Shown in pieces: positions 38,925 to 45,716 of a stretch of DNA of 45,716 nucleotides (its first letter is position 1; every line of letters starts with the position of its first letter). The DNA lies in IMG/VR virus record IMGVR_UViG_3300005820_000002, positions 1-45,716 of that record. One strand, 5' to 3'. This DNA comes from a virus. The position numbers and the translations under genes were made by a program. The notes under the pieces were generated by a model. That model did not search any database and was not told the origin of the DNA. It saw only the letters and a program-made list of their open reading frames with translations.

Positions 38925-39729
38925 AACAACAGCAGTGGTCCAATACGGACTTAATATCATTAAAAGTGAAAGGAAAGCGCCCGTGAAAAGAATGGTTGAG
39001 ATAACGAAAAATGTCATTGAGGGCGATCCTGAAATCAATGAAATTGAAAAAGCGATGGCCACAGCCCTGGTCAAGGCGGAGGGAATCGTAACGATTGAAG
39101 GACATGTAGAGAATAGCTGCGCTTTGGAATTCATTGGGGAACTCAAAGCCATGTCAGACGCAAAAGGTACAATTGATACCGGTTTTGACTATTATACTAC
39201 CGTATTTCACGGGATGCATAAGACGTCAACCGGCATCAGGGAAAAATGGAAAACCGCATTGAAAAAAGAGGCGACCCGGATAGGTTTAATCTGCGGGAAT
39301 TGGAGTAGAGAGCAGGATATAATTATAGCAGAACAGGAAGCCGAATTGAGGAGAAAAGCGGCGGAGGACGAAGCCGGAGTAAAAACCAAGCTATTGGAAG
39401 AAGCCGCAGAATACGAATCGCAGGGGCAAGATGACCTTGCAGCCCTCGCCTTTGATGAAGCCGAAACATTCAAGGCGGTACCGCCGACGGTGCCGCGGGA
39501 ACCAGAAAAAGTGAAAACGGAAGCCGGGAAAAAGGTTGAACTGAAAGATGTCTACAAGGTGACTGTCACGAATGAAGAGAAGTTGATAGCATGGCTGATA
39601 CGAAACCAGAAATTTGACTGCCTGAAATTCAATCAATCAAAAGTTAATGCGTACGTTGAGGAAAGGGAAATGAGCGGCAATTATCCAGTTATTGGAATTG
39701 AAGTTTGGGTCGATAGAGTCGCAAAATGA
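38917..39729 (+). CDS. Recombination-module accessory protein, 270 aa
   Basis: Behind GGAGGTGA. Helical, with a coiled coil (QEAELRRKAAEDEAG...LEEAAEYESQ), then a C-terminal globular part (EEKLIAWLIRNQKFDCLKF). It resembles DUF1351-type proteins that often follow recT genes, but I would not claim the family. Stop overlaps the next small frame by ATGA. Confidence 0.6.
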   Translation: MSETTAVVQYGLNIIKSERKAPVKRMVEITKNVIEGDPEINEIEKAMATALVKAEGIVTIEGHVENSCALEFIGELKAMSDAKGTIDTGFDYYTTVFHGMHKTSTGIREKWKTALKKEATRIGLICGNWSREQDIIIAEQEAELRRKAAEDEAGVKTKLLEEAAEYESQGQDDLAALAFDEAETFKAVPPTVPREPEKVKTEAGKKVELKDVYKVTVTNEEKLIAWLIRNQKFDCLKFNQSKVNAYVEEREMSGNYPVIGIEVWVDRVAK

Positions 39730-39836
39730 ACGGACTTTTGAAAATAGCTTCGCTGGGTGTAGGCGCGGCTCTTTGCGGCCGGGTGGGCCCATTTTGTCAA
39801 AACCCCAACCCACCCGGTCGCCTTTCCTGGAGGTGA
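39726..39836 (+). CDS. Small leader peptide over hairpin B, 36 aa
   Basis: ATGA overlap with the previous gene, stop four bases before the next ATG. MNGLLKIASLGVGAALCGRV has a signal-peptide look. Its coding sequence is mostly the hairpin 39775-39821, so it may be a regulatory uORF rather than a protein with its own job. Confidence 0.35.
   Translation: MNGLLKIASLGVGAALCGRVGPFCQNPNPPGRLSWR
39775..39821 (+). ncRNA. Hairpin B of conserved family
   Basis: GCGGCCGGGTGGG (39775-39787) pairs with CCCACCCGGTCGC (39809-39821), 13 pairs with one G-U. The 21-base loop holds CCCATTTT and AACCCCAA, like hairpin A. It sits just upstream of GGAGGTGA of gene 39840, and CATTTT in the loop can pair with AAAATG of the start codon region. 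Confidence 0.55.
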
Positions 39837-39839
39837 AAA

Positions 39840-40193
39840 ATGAGATTAGCAAGAGCAGACGAAAATGATATAAAAATGGCAGAGGCATTGCTACTTATCC
39901 TCTGTGATGTGTTCGAGGATGGGTTGAAACCACGTGACATAGATGGAAATATTGAAGAAAATTATATAGAAAATGACTCAGATTTTGATGAAAATCATTT
40001 TAATGATTTGTGGATACTTTATACGCGGATTGAAGATTGCTTCAATATGGCTCCCGGTGGACTCCGCCGGGTAATATGGGGCATGACAACATTGATGAAT
40101 TCTGGCATCATCGACCTGAAAAAAGATTGCCTTTGCGTCAGTGTTGAAGGTGTGAAAGATTTTCTTAAGAAAAATGGAGTGAATGATGATTAA
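39840..40193 (+). CDS. Hypothetical protein, 117 aa
   Basis: Behind TGGAGGTGA. Acidic (EENYIENDSDFDENHF), then WGMTTLMNSGIIDLKK and a C-terminal helix. Between the recombination and replication genes; no family recognised. Confidence 0.65.
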   Translation: MRLARADENDIKMAEALLLILCDVFEDGLKPRDIDGNIEENYIENDSDFDENHFNDLWILYTRIEDCFNMAPGGLRRVIWGMTTLMNSGIIDLKKDCLCVSVEGVKDFLKKNGVNDD

Positions 40194-40389
40194 CTATAGA
40201 AAAAAACTAAGGGAAATGGCGACGAATTTCAAAAGGGAAGAGATCGAGAAAGAATTGCAGAAATGCACAAGTGAACAACATGATACGTTTCGTCGCATAT
40301 ACAAAAATATCAAAGATATTAATGAAGATGATCTAGACATGGCTTACCACAAAGTCATGACAACGCTTGATTTGAATGGAGGTGAATGA
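40186..40389 (+). CDS. Hypothetical helical protein, 67 aa
   Basis: ATG 40186 gives better spacing to GGAG than ATG 40183. Fully helical and charged (KKLREMATNFKREEIEKEL). No family recognised. Confidence 0.6.
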   Translation: MINYRKKLREMATNFKREEIEKELQKCTSEQHDTFRRIYKNIKDINEDDLDMAYHKVMTTLDLNGGE

Positions 40390-40874
40390 TGAAATTAAAA
40401 AATCTTGAAATAACGTTTGAATTAGTAGGGTTTATCAATGGAGAAAAAAAAGTTTCAATCGAAGATGCGAGATTGAAAAACGTGAACATTTCGCTCAACA
40501 AAACAACGGCAAAGGAAATGGTCGCAGGGATGACCGACCGGGAAAAGTGGACCATGGCAAAGGCACTGGAAGAAAATGCCCCACACGAAAAAGATGAGGA
40601 ACTATGGAAAGATGCTCAAGAAATTCTTGACCAACTCAATCGGATCACCGGGAAAAAATTAAGAGGCAGGAACCCGGATGGTAAGGCAACCCAAAGCCTG
40701 AAACTTATTCACTATACTTTGAAACGGGAATACACAAAGCAGCAATGTCTCGCGGTCGTGAACCACAAATCATTGCAGGGTTGGTTTAGGAAGAATAATT
40801 TTCAATATTGTGTTCCAACTACCCTTTTCCGGGCATCGAATTTCGACAAATATGTCAATGAAATCCGGATTTAA
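40389..40874 (+). CDS. Replication protein with Phg_2220 C-terminal domain
   Basis: Start ATG 40389 behind GGAGGTGA. The C-terminal 90 residues (EILDQLNRITGKKLRG, AVVNHKSLQGWF, VPTTLFRASNFDKYVNEI) follow the conserved phage C-terminal domain Phg_2220_C, found at the end of replisome organisers. The N-terminal part is a small beta domain instead of the usual winged helix. Confidence 0.7.
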   Translation: MKLKNLEITFELVGFINGEKKVSIEDARLKNVNISLNKTTAKEMVAGMTDREKWTMAKALEENAPHEKDEELWKDAQEILDQLNRITGKKLRGRNPDGKATQSLKLIHYTLKREYTKQQCLAVVNHKSLQGWFRKNNFQYCVPTTLFRASNFDKYVNEIRI

Positions 40875-40876
40875 AG

Positions 40877-40905
40877 TTGACAAAACGGGAAAATGGATAT
40901 ATAAT
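40877..40905 (+). promoter_or_regulatory. Consensus promoter for replication initiator
   Basis: Perfect TTGACA (40877-40882), 17-base spacer, perfect TATAAT (40900-40905), the best promoter in the window. Transcription should start near 40912, giving a leader of about 125 bases. Confidence 0.85.
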
Positions 40906-40911
40906 AGGATA

Positions 40912-41037
40912 TTATGAACAATGACCAAGGCAAACCAAACATTATACAATTTGCAGTTTTGCGGCCGGCCGGGAGTGAATCCAAATGCCTTGGTCTTATG
41001 CTCCCGGTATCGGCTCACCTTTCAGGAGACCAAGGCA
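40912..41037 (+). ncRNA. Structured leader with mutually exclusive pairings
   Basis: GCCG..CCGGGAG (40964-40975) pairs with CTCCCGG..CGGC (41001-41014). Its loop exposes TGCCTTGGTC (40986-40995), which is complementary to GACCAAGGCA both upstream (40923-40932) and directly before the start codon (41028-41037). Only one pairing can form; the second would bury part of AGGAGA and the start. A switch-like design. Confidence 0.65.
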
Positions 41038-41802
41038 ATGCCAAAAAGATTCATAGATACCAGCATATTTAGTAGCCCTTCGGTAAGAAAATTACCTGGT
41101 AAATTAAAATTATTTTGGGTATACCTCTTCACCAATTGTGACCATGCTGGCATTTGGGTAAAGGATTTCGAGGCCGCTTCGCTTTTTTGCGGGATGGGGA
41201 TCAGTGAAGACGAAGCGACAAAATATCTTGATGGAAAAATTATTTCAATTGATAACAATGCGAGATGGTTTATTCCCGGATTCATAAGATTTCAATACCC
41301 GTCAGGCCTAAATCAGCAAAACAAAGCACATAGAAGCGTATTGGCGATATTAAAAGAATATGGTATAGGGTCTAGCCTAGCCCCTACAGTAGCCCCTACA
41401 GTAGCCCCTACTAAGGGGCACTATGTAGGAGCTAAGGATAAGGATAAGGATAAGGATCTAGATAAGGATATGGTTAATGATTTAGAAATCAAAGTAAAAG
41501 AAATCATGGAATACTTCAAAAAGACTACCAGGAGAGAATATAATGACGAGGACACATCCCTTGTAATTGAAAATCTATCGAATGGGAAAACCTATGAGCA
41601 GCACATGCACATTATTAACGTTAAAATCCACGATGACTATTTCAAGAATAACCCTCAATTCATGGACCCCCAAACCCTGTTTGGAAAAAACTTTGGTAAG
41701 TACACAAAGCAGAGGATTGAGGATTTTCAACGTAAACCAAAGCCCCTGGCGGAGGAAATGCCGGAGGATTATTATACACAATTCGAGGTTAAGGAGGATT
41801 GA
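41038..41802 (+). CDS. Replisome organiser / DnaD-like replication initiator
   Basis: 254 residues, start ATG 41038 after AGGAGA. N-terminal winged-helix domain of the phage replisome organiser type (FIDTSIFSSPSVRKLPGKLKLFWVYLF), a Pro/Thr/Lys-Asp repeat linker (APTVAPTVAPT, DKDKDKD), then a C-terminal domain ending MDPQTLFGKNFGKYTKQR, like Phg_2220_C. It should recruit the DnaC-like loader and host helicase. Confidence 0.8.
   Translation: MPKRFIDTSIFSSPSVRKLPGKLKLFWVYLFTNCDHAGIWVKDFEAASLFCGMGISEDEATKYLDGKIISIDNNARWFIPGFIRFQYPSGLNQQNKAHRSVLAILKEYGIGSSLAPTVAPTVAPTKGHYVGAKDKDKDKDLDKDMVNDLEIKVKEIMEYFKKTTRREYNDEDTSLVIENLSNGKTYEQHMHIINVKIHDDYFKNNPQFMDPQTLFGKNFGKYTKQRIEDFQRKPKPLAEEMPEDYYTQFEVKED
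41378..41470 (+). repeat. Tandem repeats in initiator linker
   Basis: About three copies of TAGCCCCTACAG, then a GCCCCT/AGGGGC hairpin (41404-41419), then AAGGAT hexamers repeated. The repeats encode the linker and can expand or shrink in frame. Confidence 0.75.
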
Positions 41803-42045
41803 ATGGATATGAATAATTTTTTAATTTTTGCACAAAAATGGGACATTGTAGATGATTGTCTGCGGGCCTGGTATAGAGAAAATAAAAAATATGAGACAGG
41901 CAAATATGATGGATTCGTAATATTCTTGAGAACAAAAACCCCATCAATAGTGATCTACGAATACAACGAACCCGATCGATATGAAATAGAATTGACATTT
42001 GAAGATTTTGTTGATTTTTATACCAATGTTTGGAAGGAGGATTGA
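41803..42045 (+). CDS. Hypothetical protein, 80 aa
   Basis: Behind AAGGAGGATTGA. Aromatic-rich (FVIFLRTKTPSIVIYEYNEPDRYEIEL) with a helical end. Located between initiator and loader; no family recognised. Confidence 0.65.
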   Translation: MDMNNFLIFAQKWDIVDDCLRAWYRENKKYETGKYDGFVIFLRTKTPSIVIYEYNEPDRYEIELTFEDFVDFYTNVWKED

Positions 42046-42228
42046 ATGGAACACCAAGAGGAAGAAAAAAAAATTGCTCAATTTGAGAGACTGATAAAGG
42101 AAAGGGAAAAAGAAATAATGAGAGAGGAATTAGAAAAGATAAAAATTGACAAACATATTAGGGACATGACCCTTGACATCGCGGATTTCAAAAGGCGGAT
42201 ACTCGACATCAAAAGGGGGACCTGGTGA
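42046..42228 (+). CDS. Coiled-coil protein, 60 aa
   Basis: Behind GGAGGATTGA. Almost entirely charged heptads (EEEKKIAQFERLIKEREKEI...). Probably dimeric; overlaps the loader's GTG start by four bases. Confidence 0.6.
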   Translation: MEHQEEEKKIAQFERLIKEREKEIMREELEKIKIDKHIRDMTLDIADFKRRILDIKRGTW

Positions 42229-42896
42229 ACTGCCCGAAAGCATGTATGCAATTCTGTGATGATTATCCCTGGATCCCGGGAACGGACCCCGTAAAAATGT
42301 GTCCGATCGAAAAGGAAGAACGTATCGAAAGAAGAGTCATGGAAATGGCAAAAGCGACCGGACATGATTATGCTGAATGCCCCCGATTTGACACACACCC
42401 CTGGAGCGCAAAACAGAAAAAGGCAATCGAAGAAATCCGCCGAATCCCGAAAAGCAAAGACTTTTTGTTTTTCATTTTTTCGCCTTTCGGCTCCGGGAAA
42501 ACAAGCGCGCTCCTCTGCCTTTGCTACGAGTGCATCAAAGCCGGCTTATACGCAGAGTACACAACAGCAAAACGGATGCGTGATCTTTTCATAAGGCGGG
42601 AGACAAATTATGAATGGTTTTGTGATGATGGAGCTGGAGAGATTGAAAGGTGGAACGATAGCGATATTTTGTGTATCGATGATCTTGGCTTTGAGGGACT
42701 TTCAAATACAAGGCATTTCAATCAGAACATTGAACCGTATTTTGACCGACGGGGGAAAAAAGCTATTTGTGCGTCAAATATTAAATATACGGATGCAAAT
42801 TTCCCCCTTAGCAATGACCCTTGGATAATCAGCAGATTGAAAGCGGCCAAAATAATTGGCTTTCATGATATAGATTACCGGGGAGGTAAAAGATGA
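42225..42896 (+). CDS. DnaC-like helicase loader ATPase
   Basis: 223 residues from GTG 42225. N-terminal Cys-rich part (CPKACMQFC, then CP), likely a zinc site, then AAA+ ATPase with Walker A SPFGSGKT (86-93) and Walker B DILCIDDLG (147-155), ending AKIIGFHDIDYRGGKR. Loads host replicative helicase onto the origin with the initiator upstream. Confidence 0.85.
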   Translation: MNCPKACMQFCDDYPWIPGTDPVKMCPIEKEERIERRVMEMAKATGHDYAECPRFDTHPWSAKQKKAIEEIRRIPKSKDFLFFIFSPFGSGKTSALLCLCYECIKAGLYAEYTTAKRMRDLFIRRETNYEWFCDDGAGEIERWNDSDILCIDDLGFEGLSNTRHFNQNIEPYFDRRGKKAICASNIKYTDANFPLSNDPWIISRLKAAKIIGFHDIDYRGGKR

Positions 42897-43024
42897 GTAA
42901 AATTTTCACGATTACCGGAAAATGCCCAAAGTGCGGAAAAGACATGATTCACTTCCCGAAGCAGGACATATATTATTGTCTGTTTTGTGGCAGGATGTGG
43001 GAAAGGAAGGTTGCCAATGAATAA
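42893..43024 (+). CDS. Zinc-ribbon peptide, 43 aa
   Basis: ATGA overlap with the loader. CPKCGKDM and CLFCGRMW form a complete two-pair ribbon. One of several small zinc ribbons in this operon. Confidence 0.6.
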   Translation: MSKIFTITGKCPKCGKDMIHFPKQDIYYCLFCGRMWERKVANE

Positions 43025-43229
43025 GCTCAAATACAAATTCAATATAGCGCCGATTTGCCCGTATTGTGACAGCCAGATGGATTCTGATGGATTGTTCTCA
43101 AGGAGAAGTGGGGACGGGGCTTTAAGGGAGGTGATTTGCGTCAAATGTAAAATAACGTACATTGTTGAGCAAAACCTTGAAACGAGTTACTCGACATACA
43201 AAAGGGAGCAATTCAATGGTGAAATTTGA
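43017..43229 (+). CDS. Zinc-ribbon protein, 70 aa
   Basis: Start 43017 inside the preceding gene's end. CPYCDSQMD and CVKCKITYIVEQ pairs, separated by a polar loop. No function assigned. Confidence 0.65.
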   Translation: MNKLKYKFNIAPICPYCDSQMDSDGLFSRRSGDGALREVICVKCKITYIVEQNLETSYSTYKREQFNGEI

Positions 43230-43278
43230 AGCGATTACCAAAATTACTTGGAAAAGATTCGAGCCAACCAGGAGGTGA
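43216..43278 (+). CDS. Short truncated duplicate peptide, 20 aa
   Basis: Reads MVKFEAITKITWKRFEPTRR; the next gene begins MTKFKAIIKGTLREFEPHM. The peptide looks like the first 17 codons of an ancestral duplicate followed by a frame end at AGGAGGTGA. May be a leader only. Confidence 0.35.
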   Translation: MVKFEAITKITWKRFEPTRR

Positions 43279-43281
43279 AAA

Positions 43282-43704
43282 GTGACAAAATTCAAGGCAA
43301 TTATTAAGGGGACGCTTCGAGAATTCGAGCCACATATGGTATATTCGGATTATTCTGCTGCTGAATGTGACTATCCAGGCCATGTGAAGCATTACTTATG
43401 CGATGAAATAATTCTACTAATGGGCGTCAATATTGACGGCGTGACCTATTATGAGAATGATGTGTTTCTTAACGTGCACAATGGCCAATATTATCGTTTT
43501 ATTCCACATTACTTCCGCTTTTGCTTTTTCCCTTTTGACCAAAAGGCGTATCTTCCACTGGAAATAAGTCAGGGCCAAAGAATGAAAAAAATAGGCACAT
43601 TGTATTCATTGGACCCGGAAATCCTGGAGCTTGCGGAAAGATACGACCCCCCAGTGTATTCCTGCCTTGAATGCATCGGGAAATTTTCGGAGGTGATGAA
43701 ATGA
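43282..43704 (+). CDS. Hypothetical protein, 140 aa
   Basis: GTG start 43282 behind AGGAGGTGAAA. Beta-rich with GVNIDGVTYYENDVFLNVHN, a YopX-like turn, and two C-terminal Cys. No firm family. Confidence 0.6.
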   Translation: MTKFKAIIKGTLREFEPHMVYSDYSAAECDYPGHVKHYLCDEIILLMGVNIDGVTYYENDVFLNVHNGQYYRFIPHYFRFCFFPFDQKAYLPLEISQGQRMKKIGTLYSLDPEILELAERYDPPVYSCLECIGKFSEVMK

Positions 43705-43883
43705 AAGAACAGATTGACGTTTTTTTCTTCCCGTGCTGTGAGGTGTGCGACTATTGCGAGAACGATGGGCATGGTTTCCGGTGCATGAATAGCAATATCC
43801 GCACCACAACAACAAATTGGCTGATAGAGATGATTCAGGATGGAACCTGCATCGAATTTTCAAGGGAGGTACGAAATGATTAA
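43701..43883 (+). CDS. Cys-rich protein, 60 aa
   Basis: ATGA overlap. FFFPCCEVCDYCENDGHGFRC is a cysteine/histidine cluster suited to zinc. Function unknown. Confidence 0.6.
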   Translation: MKEQIDVFFFPCCEVCDYCENDGHGFRCMNSNIRTTTTNWLIEMIQDGTCIEFSREVRND

Positions 43884-44166
43884 AATAATTAATGATGAAT
43901 TGGACCTTTGGCATCAGGATTTTCCTGTATGCCCGTTCTGCGGGTACGTGCTTGATGATTGTCCGGAAGAATTGTTTGCAGATTTTCGAGACGAAGAATT
44001 AGTAGAGGTGACCTGCGGGAATTGTGGCTCCCCCTTCGAGATCACACTGCATGTCGATTATGAATATACTACGGAGGCCGGGCACCACGAGGCGGAGCGG
44101 CAAAGGGAGAGGGAAGAAAGATTCAAAAAGGCAATCGCAGAGATGGAACAGATGGAGAAAAGATGA
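43876..44166 (+). CDS. Zinc-ribbon protein with coiled tail, 96 aa
   Basis: Overlaps the previous gene. CPFCGYVLDDC and CGNCGSPFE give two ribbons; the last 30 residues are a charged helix (ERQREREERFKKAIAEMEQM). Confidence 0.65.
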   Translation: MIKIINDELDLWHQDFPVCPFCGYVLDDCPEELFADFRDEELVEVTCGNCGSPFEITLHVDYEYTTEAGHHEAERQREREERFKKAIAEMEQMEKR

Positions 44167-44354
44167 AAGATGAAGAAGGAAACAAAATAAAAGTCGGAGA
44201 TAACCTTGTTACATCAGGGGATATGGTCTGCGACATAGCAAAAGTGAAACGAATAGACGGCAAAATTGTTGCCGTGTCCCCATTCAGGACGTACCAGCAG
44301 TCAGAGTTTTCAGATATGTTGATTGTTAATGCATGTAAGGGAGACGAAAAATGA
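44163..44354 (+). CDS. Hypothetical beta protein, 63 aa
   Basis: ATGA overlap. KVGDNLVTSGDMVCDIAKVK has an SH3-barrel-like look. No family recognised. Confidence 0.55.
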   Translation: MKDEEGNKIKVGDNLVTSGDMVCDIAKVKRIDGKIVAVSPFRTYQQSEFSDMLIVNACKGDEK

Positions 44355-44467
44355 GTGTAGATGACAAATACCGGCAATGGGCCGATGACGACCCGGAAAA
44401 TTATTTAACCTGGCAGCAGTACCAGGATTGGAAAGAGAAAATTACCGATAACAAAAAGGAGGATTAA
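44351..44467 (+). CDS. Hypothetical peptide, 38 aa
   Basis: ATGA overlap. Trp- and Asp-rich (KYRQWADDDPENYLTWQQYQ). No family recognised. Confidence 0.5.
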   Translation: MSVDDKYRQWADDDPENYLTWQQYQDWKEKITDNKKED

Positions 44468-44468
44468 G

Positions 44469-44711
44469 ATGGATGTTGTGGAAAGGCTACTAATAGAAAC
44501 AATAAGGCATGCAGACAAATTGGCTTTGATATATGCCGAAAAACAGTTAGGGTCATGGTTCAATGGAGAAAAATTTGTTTTCTTACCCATTGATATTGAC
44601 GTTGAGAAGGAAATGGAAAATAGTGCAAAAATGTGTTATCTATTTGTGCGAAAAATGATGACCGAAAGAAAAAGCTTCCTAAATGATGAGGAGCCGGAAG
44701 ATGAAACTTAA
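44469..44711 (+). CDS. Hypothetical protein, 80 aa
   Basis: Behind AAGGAGGATTAAG. Helical protein with acidic tail (NDEEPEDET). No family recognised. Confidence 0.6.
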   Translation: MDVVERLLIETIRHADKLALIYAEKQLGSWFNGEKFVFLPIDIDVEKEMENSAKMCYLFVRKMMTERKSFLNDEEPEDET

Positions 44712-44895
44712 AAACAATTGCGTTAGGTGCGAGATATGCGGCGGAGAAGCAGAAATAGAGCAAATTACAACCGATTCTTGGTTTATGGGTATAATTTCTA
44801 TATACGCAAAGTGCGTAATTTGCGGAAAGATGTGGGAAAAGATCGTTGAACTTGACGATTTTGACGACTATGAGGAGGATGAAAATGAAACTTAA
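44701..44895 (+). CDS. Zinc-ribbon protein, 64 aa
   Basis: Overlaps the previous end. CVRCEICGGEAEIEQ and CVICGKMW form a ribbon; acidic tail (DDFDDYEEDENET). Confidence 0.65.
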   Translation: MKLKNNCVRCEICGGEAEIEQITTDSWFMGIISIYAKCVICGKMWEKIVELDDFDDYEEDENET

Positions 44896-45538
44896 CGAAT
44901 ACCGGAAGATGCAGCAAAAACGAAGCCGGTATGGGCATAAGCCGGTTACGGTTTGCCCGGCATGCTTAGGCCGGGTCCCCTGGACGAAAAAGCAAATGAA
45001 GCAGACCGGGATGGTCTATCACTGTGCGAGGGGGCACTCGGTTATATGGAAAAGTGTCTGGACTGCCGACAGCGAGGCGGAATATCAAGCCTGGCGTATT
45101 TTTGATCAGTTAGAAAATGCCGGGCGGATAACGAAATTAAAACATCATGAGAAATTCAAGCTTACGCCGGATATGTGGGCAAAGAAATCACACAGAAAAG
45201 AATTTAACGGAGAAGAAGATTTTGACGATTGGTACCATAACAATATTTGTCGCACGCAATTCAAGCCGAAAGATATCACTAGATGGATGCATACTCCCGC
45301 TACCTATTATGAGAGTGATTTTACTTTTTGGGAAAACGGACAATTCAAAATTGTGGAAGTCAAAGAGCGTGACCGCCGGTCGAAAATGCCGAAATTCATC
45401 AACAGCCTGGAGCACTTCCGGCAAACGTGCAAGAGAATGAAAATGATTGGTTACCCGGTCCCGGAAGTCTACGAGATGCCAGACGGGATTTGGTGGCATT
45501 TCAATGAAAAATGGCAACTTGTACAGAGGGGTGCGTGA
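44885..45538 (+). CDS. DUF1064-like nuclease with N-terminal zinc ribbon
   Basis: 217 residues. CPACLGRVPW and CARGHSVIW (residues 24-53) are a zinc ribbon. The C-terminal part has ESDFTFWENGQFKIVEVKE with D145, E158 and K160, the PD-(D/E)XK spacing of DUF1064 phage nucleases, often thought to resolve Holliday junctions. Fits the recombination-dependent replication module. The stop overlaps the next ATG. Confidence 0.65.
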   Translation: MKLNEYRKMQQKRSRYGHKPVTVCPACLGRVPWTKKQMKQTGMVYHCARGHSVIWKSVWTADSEAEYQAWRIFDQLENAGRITKLKHHEKFKLTPDMWAKKSHRKEFNGEEDFDDWYHNNICRTQFKPKDITRWMHTPATYYESDFTFWENGQFKIVEVKERDRRSKMPKFINSLEHFRQTCKRMKMIGYPVPEVYEMPDGIWWHFNEKWQLVQRGA

Positions 45539-45714
45539 TGCTTGAAAGTATAACAAAACATTGGCATTATCGACATGAAACGTGCACACAATGCGGAAGT
45601 GCAAAAAAACGGAAAATGGAACCCGTTGAAAATGATCATAGTTTTTTTTATAGCTGCATTTGCCGGAAGTGTGGGCATGAATATGTATTCCATAGGTATT
45701 TTGTTCTATTATAA
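45538..45714 (+). CDS. Zinc-ribbon protein spanning the contig join
   Basis: 58 residues, TGATG overlap with the DUF1064-like gene. CTQCGS and CICRKCGHEY form a zinc ribbon. The stop at 45712-45714 lies inside the 99-base terminal repeat, so the gene is complete here; a second, 5'-truncated copy of its end lies at 1-97. Confidence 0.7.
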   Translation: MLESITKHWHYRHETCTQCGSAKKRKMEPVENDHSFFYSCICRKCGHEYVFHRYFVLL

Positions 45715-45716
45715 GG
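45618..45716. repeat. Right copy of 99-base terminal repeat
   Basis: Exact copy of bases 1-99. Joining the two ends brings gene 45538-45714, whose stop lies inside the repeat, directly upstream of gene 108-362. The Shine-Dalgarno AAGGAGA of that gene straddles the end of the repeat at 96-102. The spacing is normal for this genome, which supports circular closure. Confidence 0.9.

Noticed and set aside
1-45716. tRNA genes, integrase, lysogeny repressor
   Set aside because: No cloverleaf with TTC-type T arm and no recombinase or CI-like helix-turn-helix gene was recognised by eye; tRNAscan and profile searches could still find weak ones.

Overview
The window is a complete, circularly closed contig of a tailed double-stranded DNA phage. 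The first 99 bases (1-99) are repeated exactly as the last 99 (45618-45716), so about 45.6 kb is unique, and one gene (45538-45714) lies across the join. It is a siphovirus-type genome: small and large terminase, portal, minor head protein, scaffold, capsid, tail completion and tail tube genes, a tail-chaperone pair with a -1 frameshift site, a 1395-residue tape measure and tail-tip proteins occur in canonical order. Most genes start after a strong Shine-Dalgarno sequence and overlap the previous gene by ATGA or TAATG. Promoters are close to TTGACA-N17-TATAAT. This suggests a host with Shine-Dalgarno-led translation, such as Bacillota or a similar phylum, but nothing in the window fixes the host. 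I see no integrase, repressor, tRNA, DNA polymerase or CRISPR array, and no recognisable endolysin.

Layout. (1) 108-8373, plus strand: small accessory genes, many of them zinc ribbons, with three nucleic-acid-modification-type genes (C5-methyltransferase-like, DUF5131, Dam-like), a PD-(D/E)XK-like protein, a class I methyltransferase, and a membrane protein whose zinc-finger tail is reached only by a -1 shift on A10. (2) 8370-22009: packaging, head and head-tail genes. These are interrupted by an island (about 12839-14216) with a SpsF-like cytidylyltransferase and a lanthipeptide-like precursor, which seems to split the minor head gene, and by a divergently transcribed moron pair (15469-16642) with its own promoters and two palindromes. 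(3) 22009-29775: tape measure, tail tip with a LamG-like end, and a membrane-anchored coiled coil. (4) 29764-33865, minus strand: an operon of 14 small genes driven from 33902-33930, including a probable Acb2/Tad1-type signal sponge, with repeated hairpin leaders in front of several genes. (5) 33866-34101: divergent control region. (6) 34102-45714, plus strand: early and replication region, with small proteins, RecT and an exonuclease, two proteins with a Phg_2220-type C-terminal domain, a DnaC-like loader and a DUF1064-like nuclease.

How it works together. RecT, the exonuclease, the replisome organiser and the DnaC-like loader make a recombination-dependent replication module that borrows the host helicase and polymerase. 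Its initiator gene sits behind a consensus promoter and a leader RNA that could switch between two pairings. The few true intergenic gaps are nearly all filled by GC-rich hairpins with long loops just upstream of ribosome binding sites. RNA-level control is therefore the most distinctive feature of this genome and my best candidate for something undescribed. No gene-free stretch exceeds 300 bases; the longest is the control region at 33866-34101.
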